The notes below the pieces were generated by a model. That model did no database searches. It had not been told where the DNA came from and was given only the letters and a program-made list of their open reading frames with translations. A program made the translations under genes and the position numbers. 64,000 nucleotides of DNA from Panax quinquefolius (Eukaryota; Streptophyta; Magnoliopsida; Apiales; Araliaceae). Positions 48,315 through 60,215 of this stretch are shown in pieces. The stretch spans positions 26,291,741-26,355,740 of the forward strand of contig CM035171.1 in assembly GCA_020205615.1 (NCBI GenBank), in the 5' to 3' direction. How positions within the stretch are numbered: position 1 is the first letter of the stretch; each line of letters begins with the position of its first letter.

Positions 48315-48617
48315 TTATATGCAAAGACTTAGCAGTACCTCAATTGTGATGGTGCATAATGCTGAACATCAGATGAAGACAAGCAACACCAAAGAACAGC
48401 TACACCAGAGGATGAGACAGAACTGCTAAGTACTAACAAGATGTCAAGCTGAACGTACATCTTAGTAGTTCAGCAGATGTGATCAAACACAAATTCTGAA
48501 TGCCCAATGATCACAAGGAGCTACTAAGTACTAGAAGATGAACAAGATGAATGTCATCTTAGCAGCTCAACAACAAAAAAATAAACAATTAAGCAACCAG
48601 GGCCTGCAGGGTCCTTG
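48315..48617 (+). mobile_element. Probable copia-like LTR, second part
   Basis: It resumes after the family-C solo LTR. It contains two related segments (GCTAAGTACTAACAAGATGTC and GCTACTAAGTACTAGAAGATG, each followed by CATCTTAG) about 110 bp apart. It is cut by the next family-A LTR at 48618. Confidence 0.4.
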
Positions 48618-49375
48618 TGTAAGATTCCAACTTTTATAAATAAAAAAGAATTTTCTATAAATATCATTTTTTGAATATTATGGAATAAATTTGATATAAT
48701 GTTATAGTTGTAGGTAATATTTATAAATTTTGCAAAGTACGCAAGTTGTTATATAATATTCGATTGGTTGGGAAATATTCGTTTTAACAAGGAATAATCG
48801 TACAACGGCACAATCATTGGTGGACCCCATAACGAAATTATTGTCGGATTGAGAAAACGACAAAAATACTTTATGAAAATAACGGCGGAAGTTTTACCGT
48901 TAACTATTGAAACACCCTGTTATTAAAAAATGCGATATCTGGCGTGGTTGCATAGTAGCACACGGTATTGATTATTGATGCTTACGTGAGAAGTCACTCA
49001 GTTTTATTCAATTATTGCTACAAGAATTGCTGCATAATATCTCACGTTATTTGATTCAATTATTGTCAATATTTTATATATTATTAAATCAATAATTGAG
49101 ACGACAATGTTATTAATATTATTATTTGCAATATTAACGATGTCTAGAAGTTCTCATCGAGGAGAGGTTTGGTCACCTAATTGTGCGTCGATAGGAGAAA
49201 TCCTTATTGAAAAGCCCCTCTTTCACAGGAGCGACACGGTTCGGTCGATTAATATTGTGAATTATAATAATGATGATAAATGTTTTAAAATTATTAAGGT
49301 GATTTTATGAAGTTTTGTTTATTTTATGGACCCCTTTTTACCCATTTTTCAAGATAATCGTAGAAAGTTATTCAA

Positions 49376-49430
<55 letters not shown>

Positions 49431-49566
49431 TTGATTTGAAAAAGTTTGGCGGGGAGTTCAATTGTGGTTATTATTATATATATATATATCTGAGGTTATA
49501 ATTTGAGGTTTGGCGGGGAGGATACTCACTGGGTGTGATAACCCGTGAGTTATCACCGGCATTACG

Positions 49567-49599
<33 letters not shown>

Positions 49600-51241
49600 A
49601 TTTAAAGTTTCATTTTATTAGAATATTTTATTGCATAGTGCCTTTCCATTCTCCTATAAATAGAAGCTCATTCCTTCATTATTTTCCTACGAATTCACTG
49701 AAACTCTAGAGAGAGAAAATTTAAGAGAAACTATAGAAAAGTATTCTGCTACTTCCCTACTCTTATATCAAGTTTCTTTTACGGTAAGGGGTATTATTTC
49801 TTTTGTATTCATGAAGAGAACTTACATTATTCCATTATTTATTATTCGGTTGGAATAACTTTTATACTCGGCTACCCTATACTTGGTGAAATTCTTACAT
49901 TATTCCATTCGTTATTATTACATTTGGAATATCACGTACATCATGCATTTCTGTGGGACTTTGATTCCGCCTTTATTATTTTACATTGGAATATCACATG
50001 CATGCGTTTTTTACGGACACTGATTCCGTCTTTATTATTCTGTTGGAATATCTTGTCTGTGCATTTTACGTCGGGCCTGATTCCGTCATTATTATTACAT
50101 TGGAATATCACATGTACTATGCGTTTCGCCGGACTGGTTCCGATTAATTATTATTACATTGGAATAACTTTTGTGCATCTTGATCTATCGCATGCCTTGT
50201 GATTTCTTTTGTTATTCCATTCCTTATTATACTCAGTTGGTTAAAGTTTTGACTTCTATACTCCATGAAATTAATGGAATATTCTTGATACTTGCGCTTC
50301 ATCCAGTATCTTTTCATGTAAATATTCTTCTGAGCATTCTTGAATTTTACTCTACAAAGAAGTATCATATTGACAATTTGGACGTTATTAGTTCCTGAAT
50401 AAATTAATTCTTGAACTTGTTTTATTGAATTCTTATATCATTGTCATCATCCTCATGTTTATATTTTTTGAAAGTCATCTATGGCACATAGTGCATAGAT
50501 GGACTTGATATGATTATGACCGAGGATTATTCTTGTAATCATGACCATAATGTTACAAATGATGTGGAAAAAGTCCTCATTGGCCCGTAGTGCATTGATG
50601 GACAGTTGTTGGCATGATCATGACCATTAATGAATACACAAATATTTTTGGCCCGTAGTGCGTGGATAATTGTGGTCGTGATACTAAAGAATATCCTTGG
50701 CCGTAGTGCAGGGGTGATTCGATGATGTGGATTATTTATTAAGCTGAGTCCCAGCGATAAAAGTGATAAAAATCCTTTTAAATCATAAAAGATAGTAGAT
50801 TTTATTCTCAACTTGATTCTTTTAATGGATTGCTTGTTCCGCTGCAGTTAAACTTGATGTTTGTTATATTGTATCAGTTTAACACTGTTTAAGGCTAATG
50901 ATAATTTATTCTGCATTATCTTAGTCATAATATTTCTTACTGGGCTAGTTGAGCTCACCCTTTTTTCACTATTCTCTTCAGGAAATCAGAATATAGTTGG
51001 GACGAGTCGGAGAATGGAGTGATGGACCAGATGATAGTATTAGTAGTCCTCACTATTCTGTTAAATAGTGTGAAAATAAATGTAATGAGGACTTATTCTG
51101 AGAGTGGATATTGTCTAGAAGACAGTATTTGTATTAAAACTCACATCTCTCTTGCTGTATATTAAAGATTATATCTGTATTCTGTACCATGTATTTGGCG
51201 ACTCAGAATAGGTGATGTATACCTATTTTGGGGGTGTCACA
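48618..51241 (+). mobile_element. Family-A 5' LTR, short subtype, of a truncated element
   Basis: TGTAAGATTCC to GGGGGTGTCACA, 2624 bp. The conserved U3 block (48938), TATA (49655), a leader array and GTAGTG hairpins (50480-50720) are present. TA microsatellites at 49377-49427 and 49569-49597 lie in U3. A Met-type PBS (TGGTATCAAAGC) follows at 51244. Confidence 0.9.
49377..49427. repeat. TA dinucleotide microsatellite
   Basis: 51 bp of alternating TA. A second run lies at 49569-49597. Both are in the U3 of this LTR and absent from the other copies. Confidence 0.95.
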
Positions 51242-51428
51242 GTTGGTATCAAAGCTTAGGGATATGATCCCTGGCTAAGATGTGAGAATAGAACTAGGAG
51301 GGGAGAGACGGGGAATTCATTCGCTAGTATGACCTACCTAAGTTTATTTGGTATTTAATTGGTCGGTCAAAGTATAGGGATAATATATTATATATTAATT
51401 AATCTTTGTTTTGTGGCAGTATCTGAAA

Positions 51429-53001
51429 ATGACATCCGAGAATGTTGAGAATAGCAATGGAACACAGGAGACCATTGAGTCTCCACAGATCAATAATCAG
51501 GATAATGTGCATCAAGAAGGCGACAATCCTCATGCAAACAATAACACTTACCAAATGATGAATGATGGAATGTTCAGAGGCTTTATGCAATTCATGCAAC
51601 AGCAGGCGAGAGCGGCTTCTGTCCAAAATATAGGTGGAAACACTGAAAAACTCTCTTGACGGCCATCCGCTAAATGATTCGAGGAACTAGGACCACCGGA
51701 GTTTATTGGAGAGCCAAAACCACTTAAGGTGGAAGCATGGATAAAGCAGATCACCAAGATATTTGATTTCTTGGGATGCTCCGAGGAGCAAAAGGTTCCC
51801 TTTGCCGCCTTTATGTTGCGAGGAGAGGCAAATTATTGGTGGGAATCGGTAAAGCGTACTCAACCTGAAGATGTCTTGGGAGAAGTTCCAAGAACTATTC
51901 AATGACAAGTACTTTCCCGAAAGTATTCATCACATAAAAGAGGTAGAGTTCATCAAGTTGGAGCAGAATAATATGACCGTGTCGCAGTACAAAGCGAAGT
52001 TTGTCGAGTTGTCTCGGTTTGCGTACCACTTGGTGGATAATAAAGAGAGAATAACGCGAAAGTTTTTAAGAGGTTTAAAGCCGGAGATACGTCAACATCA
52101 ACTGTGTTTGTATTCAGATGTTGTAAATAGGGCTCAGTTAGTAGAGCGCAATAACGAGTCAACGCAACCAAAAGAGAGCAGCCGACAAAATGATAATACC
52201 AATGAGAGCAGTCATTGAAGCGGTGACAACAAGTGTGGACGGAATCAACAGGCCAGAAGTGGTAACCACTTCGGTGGTAATCAGGGCCAAAATAATAAGA
52301 ATGGACATTTCAAGAAGAGGAGATTCAACAATGATGGAAGTACGTCCGCACCAGCACCCGTTGTTAAGGAAGGAGATCGACCACCTATCATATGCTTCAA
52401 ATTCGGAGGGGAGGGACACATCAGTCCAAACATCGCGATGCCGTCCAAAGCATGTTATAATTATGGAAGAAAAGGTCACTTAGCCCAATTTTTTCGTTCA
52501 CCGAAGACAAGTTTAGCCAGGATGGAGGCACCAAAGGCCGTCCCAGAAAAGTCAAAGCCGGTAGTGCAAGGGAGAGCATTTGTTGTGACCTCCTAGAAAG
52601 CAAGGAACCCGAATGAGGTCATCACGAGTAAGCTTATCATAAACTCTAGCGAAGTCTATACTTTATTTGATATCGGTTCTACCCATTCTTTTATTTCTCC
52701 TACTTGCGCTCAACGATTAAATTTGACTCCGGGGAAATTAGACTTTGACTTATCTGTGGAAACTCCGTTGGGAGAAACTTTCATTACATCCACTGTTTAT
52801 AAGTCTTGTTTGGTTCAAATCGGTACCCTCACATTACCTGTCGATCTTATTTCATTGAAAATACTTGCATTTGATGTGATTCTAGGGATTGATTGGTTAA
52901 CAACTCATCATGCAAAAATTGATTGTTTTCGTAAGGTTGTTAGCTTTCATATTCATAACCAACCTATTATATGAATTCAAGCAACCAAACCATTAAAATT
53001 G
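51429..53001 (+). pseudogene. Family-A gag and protease, truncated
   Basis: ATG at 51429 begins MTSENVENS. Stops near 51657 and a small deletion near 51865 break the capsid frame. MSWEKFQELFNDKYF to LRGLKPEIR is clear. The knuckle cysteines are damaged (CFKFGGEGHISPN, second copy CYNYGRKGHLAQF), and the protease reads YTLFDIGSTHSFIS. Homology stops at about 53001, just after the protease. RT, RNase H and integrase are absent, and the sequence passes through a short filler into element D. Confidence 0.88.
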
Positions 53002-53025
53002 ACTGTTTATAAGTCTTGTTTGGTT
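53002..53025 (+). other. Templated filler at a deletion junction
   Basis: ACTGTTTATAAGTCTTGTTT plus GGTT at 53002-53025 is an exact copy of 52792-52815, about 210 bp upstream. The final GGTT is shared with the start of the retained element-D sequence. This looks like copied-in DNA at an end-joining junction. Confidence 0.8.
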
Positions 53026-53732
53026 ACAAGTCCAATTTTTAGTTTAGGAACAAACTCAATTCAATTTGGAGTCAAAAAGGTGTCAAAATTCGCCCAAAAC
53101 GCGTCCAGGCCGCACCAAGCCCTTCCCCGGCCTTGAATACCGGGCACTACAACAACCGAATCGCTCCTGGCGCCCGGCGCTACCACTTTTTCTGACATTT
53201 TCTGCTCCGACGTCCTTTGGGAAAATGGCCATAACTTCTTCGTCCGAACTCCGATTCCGATGATTCAAGATGATCCGGAAAGAGAAGAAGTAGATCTACA
53301 ACTTAAATTCTTTAAGTGTTTCGAAATAAGGTCCAGAGAAATACTCAAATTGGCTCTGAAGTGACTGCTGTGTAAATGGCAAGCCGAAAACCATGACGTT
53401 CGACGTCCGTTGGTACAACGATCATAACTCTTGCATCCGAACTCCGATTGAAATGATTCAAAATGTTCCAAAAAGCTAAGACGATGCTCTTCAATGTAAG
53501 CTAAGTTCCAAACCAAGAACATGAAGTAAACATGAAAGCCCAAATGATGTCCGGTTTGCTTTTCTTTGCGTTTTCTTTGCTTTTCCTTACTAATAGTCGC
53601 TCACACGCAGCCCCAAATGTATAACCTACAAAATGAACACAAAATGCATGAAAAGTAACTAAGACACATAAATATAAGCAACTAATTCAAGTAAAGATAC
53701 TTAGGATAAGTGTATATAAAATCCACTTATCA
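53022..53732 (-). mobile_element. Element-D 3' LTR, U3 part only
   Basis: Matches 57381-58100 of the complete LTR with few differences. On the minus strand it starts TGATAAGTGGATTTTATATA at 53732. It is cut at the position corresponding to the TATA box of the complete copy. Confidence 0.85.
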
Positions 53733-55226
53733 AATACCCTAAACTTAAAGCGCTGGTTGTCCCCAAGCAACCTGACATAATCTTGATGCAATGCAATGAA
53801 ATGCAACTAATCTATATGCCTCTGAATCCAAAGAAGATTTGATAGAATCAAATCTATTCACTTTCGACCTTAGAGCAATCAAGCAAACACGACAATACTT
53901 CATATCAAAACCATTCAACAATTTCCTAGTCGATCATCAAGTCTTAAACTGTTATTATTACCGGGTATAAATGCGTGTGTGTGCTCAACAACCATGCTAA
54001 CCGATATAAAATCAAATTTAACACATAACAAGTCTCTTGAAGGCATCATACAATTGTAAACTCAAGAAATCCAAAAACAAGCTAGATCCAACTAAAATCA
54101 AACAATTACCAATATCGAGGGTCAACATGGGATACTTATGCTTTATTTTCATCTACTTGGGCTTTTTGCTTTTTTCCGTTTTATTCTCTTTTTTTATATA
54201 CACATAGCTATGCAATGTCTTATTCCTTAGGCTTTTCAATGCTACCTTAACGAGCTTTCGACCAACGACTCCCGGACCATTAAGACCTTAGAGTATGCTA
54301 GGTGTAAATACAATCCCTCGGGCTTACTTACTCAAGTAACAAAAAGGCCACAAAACTAGACAAGCATGTCACGGTGTTTATTCATACTTTTTTTTCTTTT
54401 CTTTGTTTTCTTTTTTTTCTTTCTTCTTTTTTTATATAGCTTATATACCCCAAATATTCCTCAAACTTAGGTTCTTGTCTAACTTTAGTCATCACTACTT
54501 ATTCTTGTCATTCTTTCATTCAAACTAGCATTATCCTTTAGAGTCCCATTATGTATCAATTTAAACTCAATCAATCAACAAGTTGTTTTCTTGTGTGCTA
54601 TCATTATTATACTAGTTTCAAAATGAAAAAGATTCAATTCATAACAAGAAATCACATCAAAGCTCTAATAGTCAAGATTATACTGCTTGTCACCCAATTC
54701 CAATCTCATCATTGGCCAAAATAAACTTAACTATAACAAACCGATGGACTTATGAAAAATGAACATAGTAACTAACTATTATTTTTGAATTTTTGATTTT
54801 TTGATTTTTTTTAATAATGAACTTAAACTATATTAACAACATATGCAAAATAACATAACATAAACATGAAACTACACATGCAATAACGAACTAAACTAAA
54901 CTCCCCTAAACTTAGCAATTACAATGTCCTTATTGTAAGAATATAGCGATAAGTAAAAGAGAACTTCCCTGTAATCAGCTAAGCGTGAGGTGCTGGTTGC
55001 GATGGTAGCGACGATCATTTTCCTATCCATTGAACCTCCAATACCTGCAATGAAGAGAGACAACGTGTATTAGATTATAAGAGAACTTACTAAGCAAATT
55101 AATTCCTATCTACTAAATAAACTAGTAAAGCATATAAATATAAAAATTCTGGTTGCCTCCCGATTGGTAACTTGATTTATAGTCTTTCAGCCTGACTTTA
55201 TCTGGTCAATGCTATCCAATTCCTCT
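53733..55226. mobile_element. Element-D internal non-coding region
   Basis: About 1.5 kb without an open frame of note. It holds poly-T/C-rich tracts (about 54175-54200 and 54385-54440). On the minus strand the sequence just before the 3' LTR (AAGTTTAGGGTATT) could be a polypurine tract remnant. No pol sequence is visible. Confidence 0.6.
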
Positions 55227-56268
55227 TCAAAAGTTGAGGAACCCTCCATCCATCGGAAATAATATAACTTTTGGTAGGTTCCCATTTACGATAGACATTG
55301 TATTAAAGTCACCTAGCATGCTTTGTTTAGATAAGATCATATTAAAGAACGTCCAACATCTAGGTGTTTTTTCCATTGTGTCTGCGAATAGATTCTGGCA
55401 TTGAGGCTTGTCAGACACAAAAATCTCTTCTTCTATCTTCTCCAACTCATTGAACCATGGCTTCGAAGTTGTACTCGCTTTTACGTCACAAGGAGTATTG
55501 TCGACGACATGACTACCTAACGGACAAGGTTTTTCAAATCTAACCGAATTCTTGAACTTTGGTGGAGAAGGAACTTGGGGCACTAATAACATCGGCTCCT
55601 CCTCGTTGGTAATCATAGTTAGTTCTTCATCGACCTTATTTTCATTATCCACACTTTTCTCCTCTTTTTCAACATCTCGTGTCTCATCCAGTTGTAGATT
55701 TGGCTCGGGCACTTCATCAATTTCGTCATCCATGTCATAAAGCCAAGTGTTTGGAGGAAGGTTGTTTATGACTTTGGTCATTTGCTCTATCTGATCCGCA
55801 AGTTTTAGAATTGACCCGCTTTGATTAATCCTCTCTCCTCGAACTTGGACCACAATTCCTCCAACCTTGAATTTTCTTCTTTTAATAGAGGTTGAGATGA
55901 GAATTCCGGCGTGTATGTTGGATTTGGAGTAGAGTATTGGTCTTGATAGTTGTAGCTCCATGAAGAATCCGGGTGATACCCCCAAACTTGTTCATAATTA
56001 TCATATGCATCTTTGATTGAGGTAGTTACCACCATCTTGTGCATCTAGGCCCAAGATTGATGGTGCATTGATTACTCGGGTGATTGCCAGCACAATAGTC
56101 ACACATAACTGCCATCCTTCGACTTTGTTGGGATGCGATAACGTCCAACTTCCTCAAAAGTTCTTTAATTTGTCTTGACATTGCGGAAAGTGTCATGCGA
56201 GTCATCGATCTCCATTCCCTTGGTTGAGTCACGTTCATGTATGGCCATTGATACTCAAAGTCATCCAT
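55227..56268 (-). pseudogene. Element-D gag-like gene, two frameshifts
   Basis: The minus strand starts MDDFEYQWPYMNV at 56268 and includes CDYCAGNHPSNQC, a CX2C-H-C knuckle as in Athila/Tat-type gag proteins. Frame changes near 56030 and near 55810 link the pieces. The middle has LKEENSRLEELWSKFEE (coiled-coil-like) and LADQIEQMTKVINNL. An acidic stretch follows (EIDEVPEPNLQLDETRDVEK), then an unrecognised tail ending FPMDGGFLNF at 55227. No protease or RT follows, so the element was non-autonomous or deleted. Confidence 0.65.
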
Positions 56269-56376
56269 GGTACCTAAAATGAGAGAAATATAAGAAGAAA
56301 AATAAAAATAAAAATAAAAATGTTTAAATTAAGACTAATTTGATTGAAATTAATATTGGTAAAAAATATTAAACTA

Positions 56377-56396
56377 ATTCCCGTGAATGACGCCTA
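56377..56396 (-). other. Candidate primer-binding site of element D
   Basis: The minus strand reads AGGCGTCATTCACGGGAA. This resembles a decayed form of the GGCGCCGTTGCCGGGGA site used by Athila/Tat elements. It lies just inside the 5' LTR. Confidence 0.5.
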
Positions 56397-56402
56397 AAAA
56401 CT

Positions 56403-58100
56403 TGTTGATCGATTTAATGATCAATGAATACGCGCAAGTATACACACGGCCAACAAGTAATAAAGTGAAAGTAGAGTATCGTTCCCACGAGGAATTATTT
56501 AATAAAAATTACCAATTACTAACTCTTAACCAAATCAATTTTATTTAAACAATAGCAAATTGTGAATTTTCTAATTAAGAAAACTAAATTAACTAATTAA
56601 AACTAGGTTACTTTATAAATGAATTCAAATAAATAAAGGCTAAGACTCCAATATCTCCAATTATGAACTATAAATAAATTATCCAATTATCCCAATTATT
56701 ATGTCTACTGAATTGTTAACAGGAATTCTCAAATGCCAAAAGCCCTTTCTCAAGTGATCATTTGCCTTCTATTTAACCCAGATTAATTTTGCTATATCTC
56801 TATGCAAAACAATTGAATTAAACTCGTTATAATCCCAATTCCTTATGTGTTACATGCGGCAAATAGATATTCTCATTCTATTCACAAACCTAATTATTCA
56901 CTGTGCAAATAACTAAGTCACAAGATATCATGCCCAGTTCTAACCCTAGAATTCCTTTCTCAATTCCTTCTAGAGTAACAAGGTAATTATTGATCGATAA
57001 TTAATCAATAAGCATAAAAGCAAGATAAACAACTCACTTTGACACAAATAATTGGAATAAATTAAATAACTAATTTATAGCCATAAAAGGTTCAATTGAA
57101 ATCTTAATAAAAGAGTTAGTTCATAATTAATGAATTAAAACCAAGAATCCACAACCCGAATAGACATTAAAAGATAAAAGTATGATAAGAGAAGAGAATA
57201 GAATCATTGTCAAAGAAATCGATGCTCCCTCTTGCTTCTCTTGCTCTTCAGTGGTCTTCAAGTTGCTTCAATCTCCAAAACTAATAAGAACTAGGGTTAT
57301 GTTCTAATCTAATGGAATGTTTAATCTAGTCTACTCTATGTAATCTACCTTTATTTTATGCCTTACATCATGTATTTATAGGTTACAAGTCCAATTTTTA
57401 GTTTAGGAACAAACCCAATCCAATTTAGAGTCAAAAAGGTGTCAAAATTCGCCCAAAACACATCCAAGCCGCACCAAGCCCTTCCCCCAGCACCCTAGCG
57501 CTTTGGGCACGCAAGATCGAGAATCTGCTCCTCACTACGTACCAAGACTACCACTTTTTTTACGACATTTTTGCTCAAGACGTCCTTTGGGAAAATGGCT
57601 ATAACTTCTTCGTCTGAACTCCGGTTTTGATGATTCAAGATGATCCGGAAAGAGGAGAAGTAGATCTACAACTTTAATTCTTTATGTTTTTCGAAATAAG
57701 GTCCGGAGCAATACTCAAATTGGCTCTGAAGTGACTGCCATGTAAATGGCAAGCCGAAAACCATGACGTTCGACGTCCGTTGGTACAACGATCATAACTC
57801 TTGCATCCGAACTACGATTGGAATGATTCAAAATGTTCCGAAAAGCTAAGACGATGCTCTTCAATGTAAGCTAAGTTCCAAACCAAGAACATGACGTAAA
57901 CATGAAAGCCTAAATGATGTCCGGTTTGTTTTTCTTTGCGTTTTCTTTTCTTTTCCTTACCAATAGTCGCTCACACCGCTCCCAAATGTATAACCTACAA
58001 AATGAACACAAAATGCATGAAAAGTAACTAAGACACATAAATTTAAGCAACTAATTCAAGTAAAAGATACCGGATAAGTGTATATAAAATCCACTTATCA
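56403..58100 (-). mobile_element. Element-D 5' LTR, 1.7 kb
   Basis: On the minus strand it runs from TGATAAGTGGATTTTATATA at 58100 to AACA at 56403. TATAAATA lies at 57380-57373. The distal 720 bp are repeated at 53022-53732, which establishes it as an LTR. Confidence 0.8.
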
Positions 58101-58877
58101 ATTATCAAGGGGGGATATTTACCTTTACACTACATTCTAATGTGACATTAATAACATGTAAAAAATTTGATAAGAAAATGAGTAAGGGTTTATGACGATA
58201 AACAAACAGAATAGTGTAATGTCATTTTAAACTCTAATTAATGAAATTAGTTCAGATAACTAATTTGAGCAACAGTTTAATAAATTAATGTTATGTGCAT
58301 AGTTTTCTTATTTGTGAGCATAATTGTGTAGTAAGTAAGAAATGTAGTATTTTTCAAAATTATGTATTGTATGAGGGACTAGTATCTTAAACTAGGATGA
58401 CGTACGATTAATAGCTAAAGTGAGTCTGTTTTCAACAATCACTAATTTGTACAGCTATATTATTATATTATAGGCAGTATACGTGACAAGGTGTCAAAGG
58501 TAAACATAATCGACGAATGAGGCAAGTTCCTTAATTCTTACACTGTATACTATTGTATAATTTGAATTGTTGTCATATCAACCATATTTATATCGAGCAA
58601 ATATCTATTTATATTCGAAAATCGTTTGTATACCTTGATGTTGTTGCAAGCATTGGACTTATCGTTCTTAAATGCATTATAAAAGTTGTCTAAGCCTTTG
58701 ATTCGACTAGACTATTATCATGTGTTAAAAAGCTATCCAAACCAATTGACTTGGTATGGACTATCGTAAATCTACTGAGATGAACAACCCTCATTGAAGG
58801 GGAAATTATATATTGTCGGGAAACCGACGTGCGCACATGAGTATGACTAAATGTTATGCATAACGTAGGGTACTTTA
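58101..58877 (+). mobile_element. Element-E 5' LTR, first part (left end lost)
   Basis: No open frame. The phrase GAGGCAAGTTCCTTA near 58518 corresponds to the GGCAAGT region of family-B and family-C LTRs on the plus strand. The part upstream of 58101 is cut off by element D. It continues at 62779 after the solo LTR. Confidence 0.65.
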
Positions 58878-59072
58878 TGTGACAACCCCAAAATAGTTCC
58901 ATTCCATCCAACCTATTCTGAGTCGCCAAATACATGGTACAGAAAACAACTACAACTTTATTACAACAATTGTCGTGTAAAATACAACAACACATATGCT
59001 GTGACTTTGGATACAAATATATACCAAATGTGACTCATGTTCCAACCATGGACAGCACCTCACAATGACACC

Positions 59073-59387
59073 TTACATAAAGGTATAGTCAAAAACTGTT
59101 TTAAAAATTAGAATCTTTGGGAAGTGCTCAAGGAAACCTTCATACATGGGAGGCCATGCTTCTAGGTTATGATAGATATCATATGGCCACAGAATTATCC
59201 TTGGTTGACCCAATAGACCCCAAAGAAAAACTAGAAGATTACTATCATATTCTTCCCAATGGTGAGTCTTATCTTGACATATCATTATCTCCACTGTCTC
59301 TAAATGAGAATTATACTTCAAACAAACACCAAGATTATATAGGTAGTGCTCAGTAATATATACTCGGAAGTGGATGAGCACAACCAC
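59073..59387 (-). pseudogene. Diverged copy of the unrecognised LTR open frame
   Basis: 104 codons stay open to the same C-terminus as 26733-27182 (shared FLWGLLGQPRII, EGFLEHFPKIL and FDYTFM). Upstream, the frame is broken by a small indel relative to the other copy. Function is unknown. Confidence 0.4.
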
Positions 59388-59984
59388 ATCTTATGATGAC
59401 ACGAGGTTGTATGTCATTAGACATCTTGTATGATAGTGGCAAAACACCCTTCCAACGTTGGGTTACCTCACCCTAGTTGATTCACCAAACATAACTACTA
59501 AATGATGACCACCGATTCTATTCCTATTACCCCACTCGACCCAAATACACTCTTATTACACCGAAAGGAATTGTGAAGCAAAAGGGTAAGCACAACTAGC
59601 TCAGTAAAGAATATCATGACTAAAGATAATTAAATTATCAATAGCCTTCATCAATAATAAATCAGAGATTTAGAACATATGGTAGATGATAAAAATTTCA
59701 ACCATAGTTGCAGCGGAACGAGCAATCCATTAGAAGAGTCAAATAGACTATAAAGTCTATTATCTTCTCCATGTTAAAAATCCACCAACAATGTTTTATC
59801 CCTGTAACATCAATCAACAGTTCTAGTCCACAATCATATGAATAACTCATAATCATAATTGTGATTCTAAATTTTTCTTCGCATCCAGGACGAAGATAAT
59901 TTTCATCACATGTCTTTACCTGAAACATCAAAGATCATGGTTATACCAAATCATAGTTCCTGTTCATAATCATACTAATAAATT

Positions 59985-60215
59985 CATCTTTGCACTACGA
60001 GCCAAAGATATTCATCAACAGTTCATCTTTGCACTACGGGCCAAAGATATTCCTCAACAATTAATCTTTACACTACAGGCCAAAGATATTCATCAACAAT
60101 TCATCTTTGCACTACATGCCAAAGATATTCCTCAACAGTTCATATTTGCACTACATGCCAAATATATTCATCAACAGTTCATATTTGCACTACAGGCCAA
60201 ATATATTAATATCTC
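59985..60215. repeat. 39-bp tandem array of six hairpins
   Basis: Left arms start at 59986, 60025, 60064, 60103, 60142 and 60181, exactly 39 bp apart. Units 1, 2 and 4 have ATCTTTG and CAAAGAT around a 10-base loop CACTAC plus four bases. Units 5 and 6 have ATATTTG and CAAATAT, so both arms changed and pairing is kept. Unit 3 has one mismatch. Confidence 0.92.
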
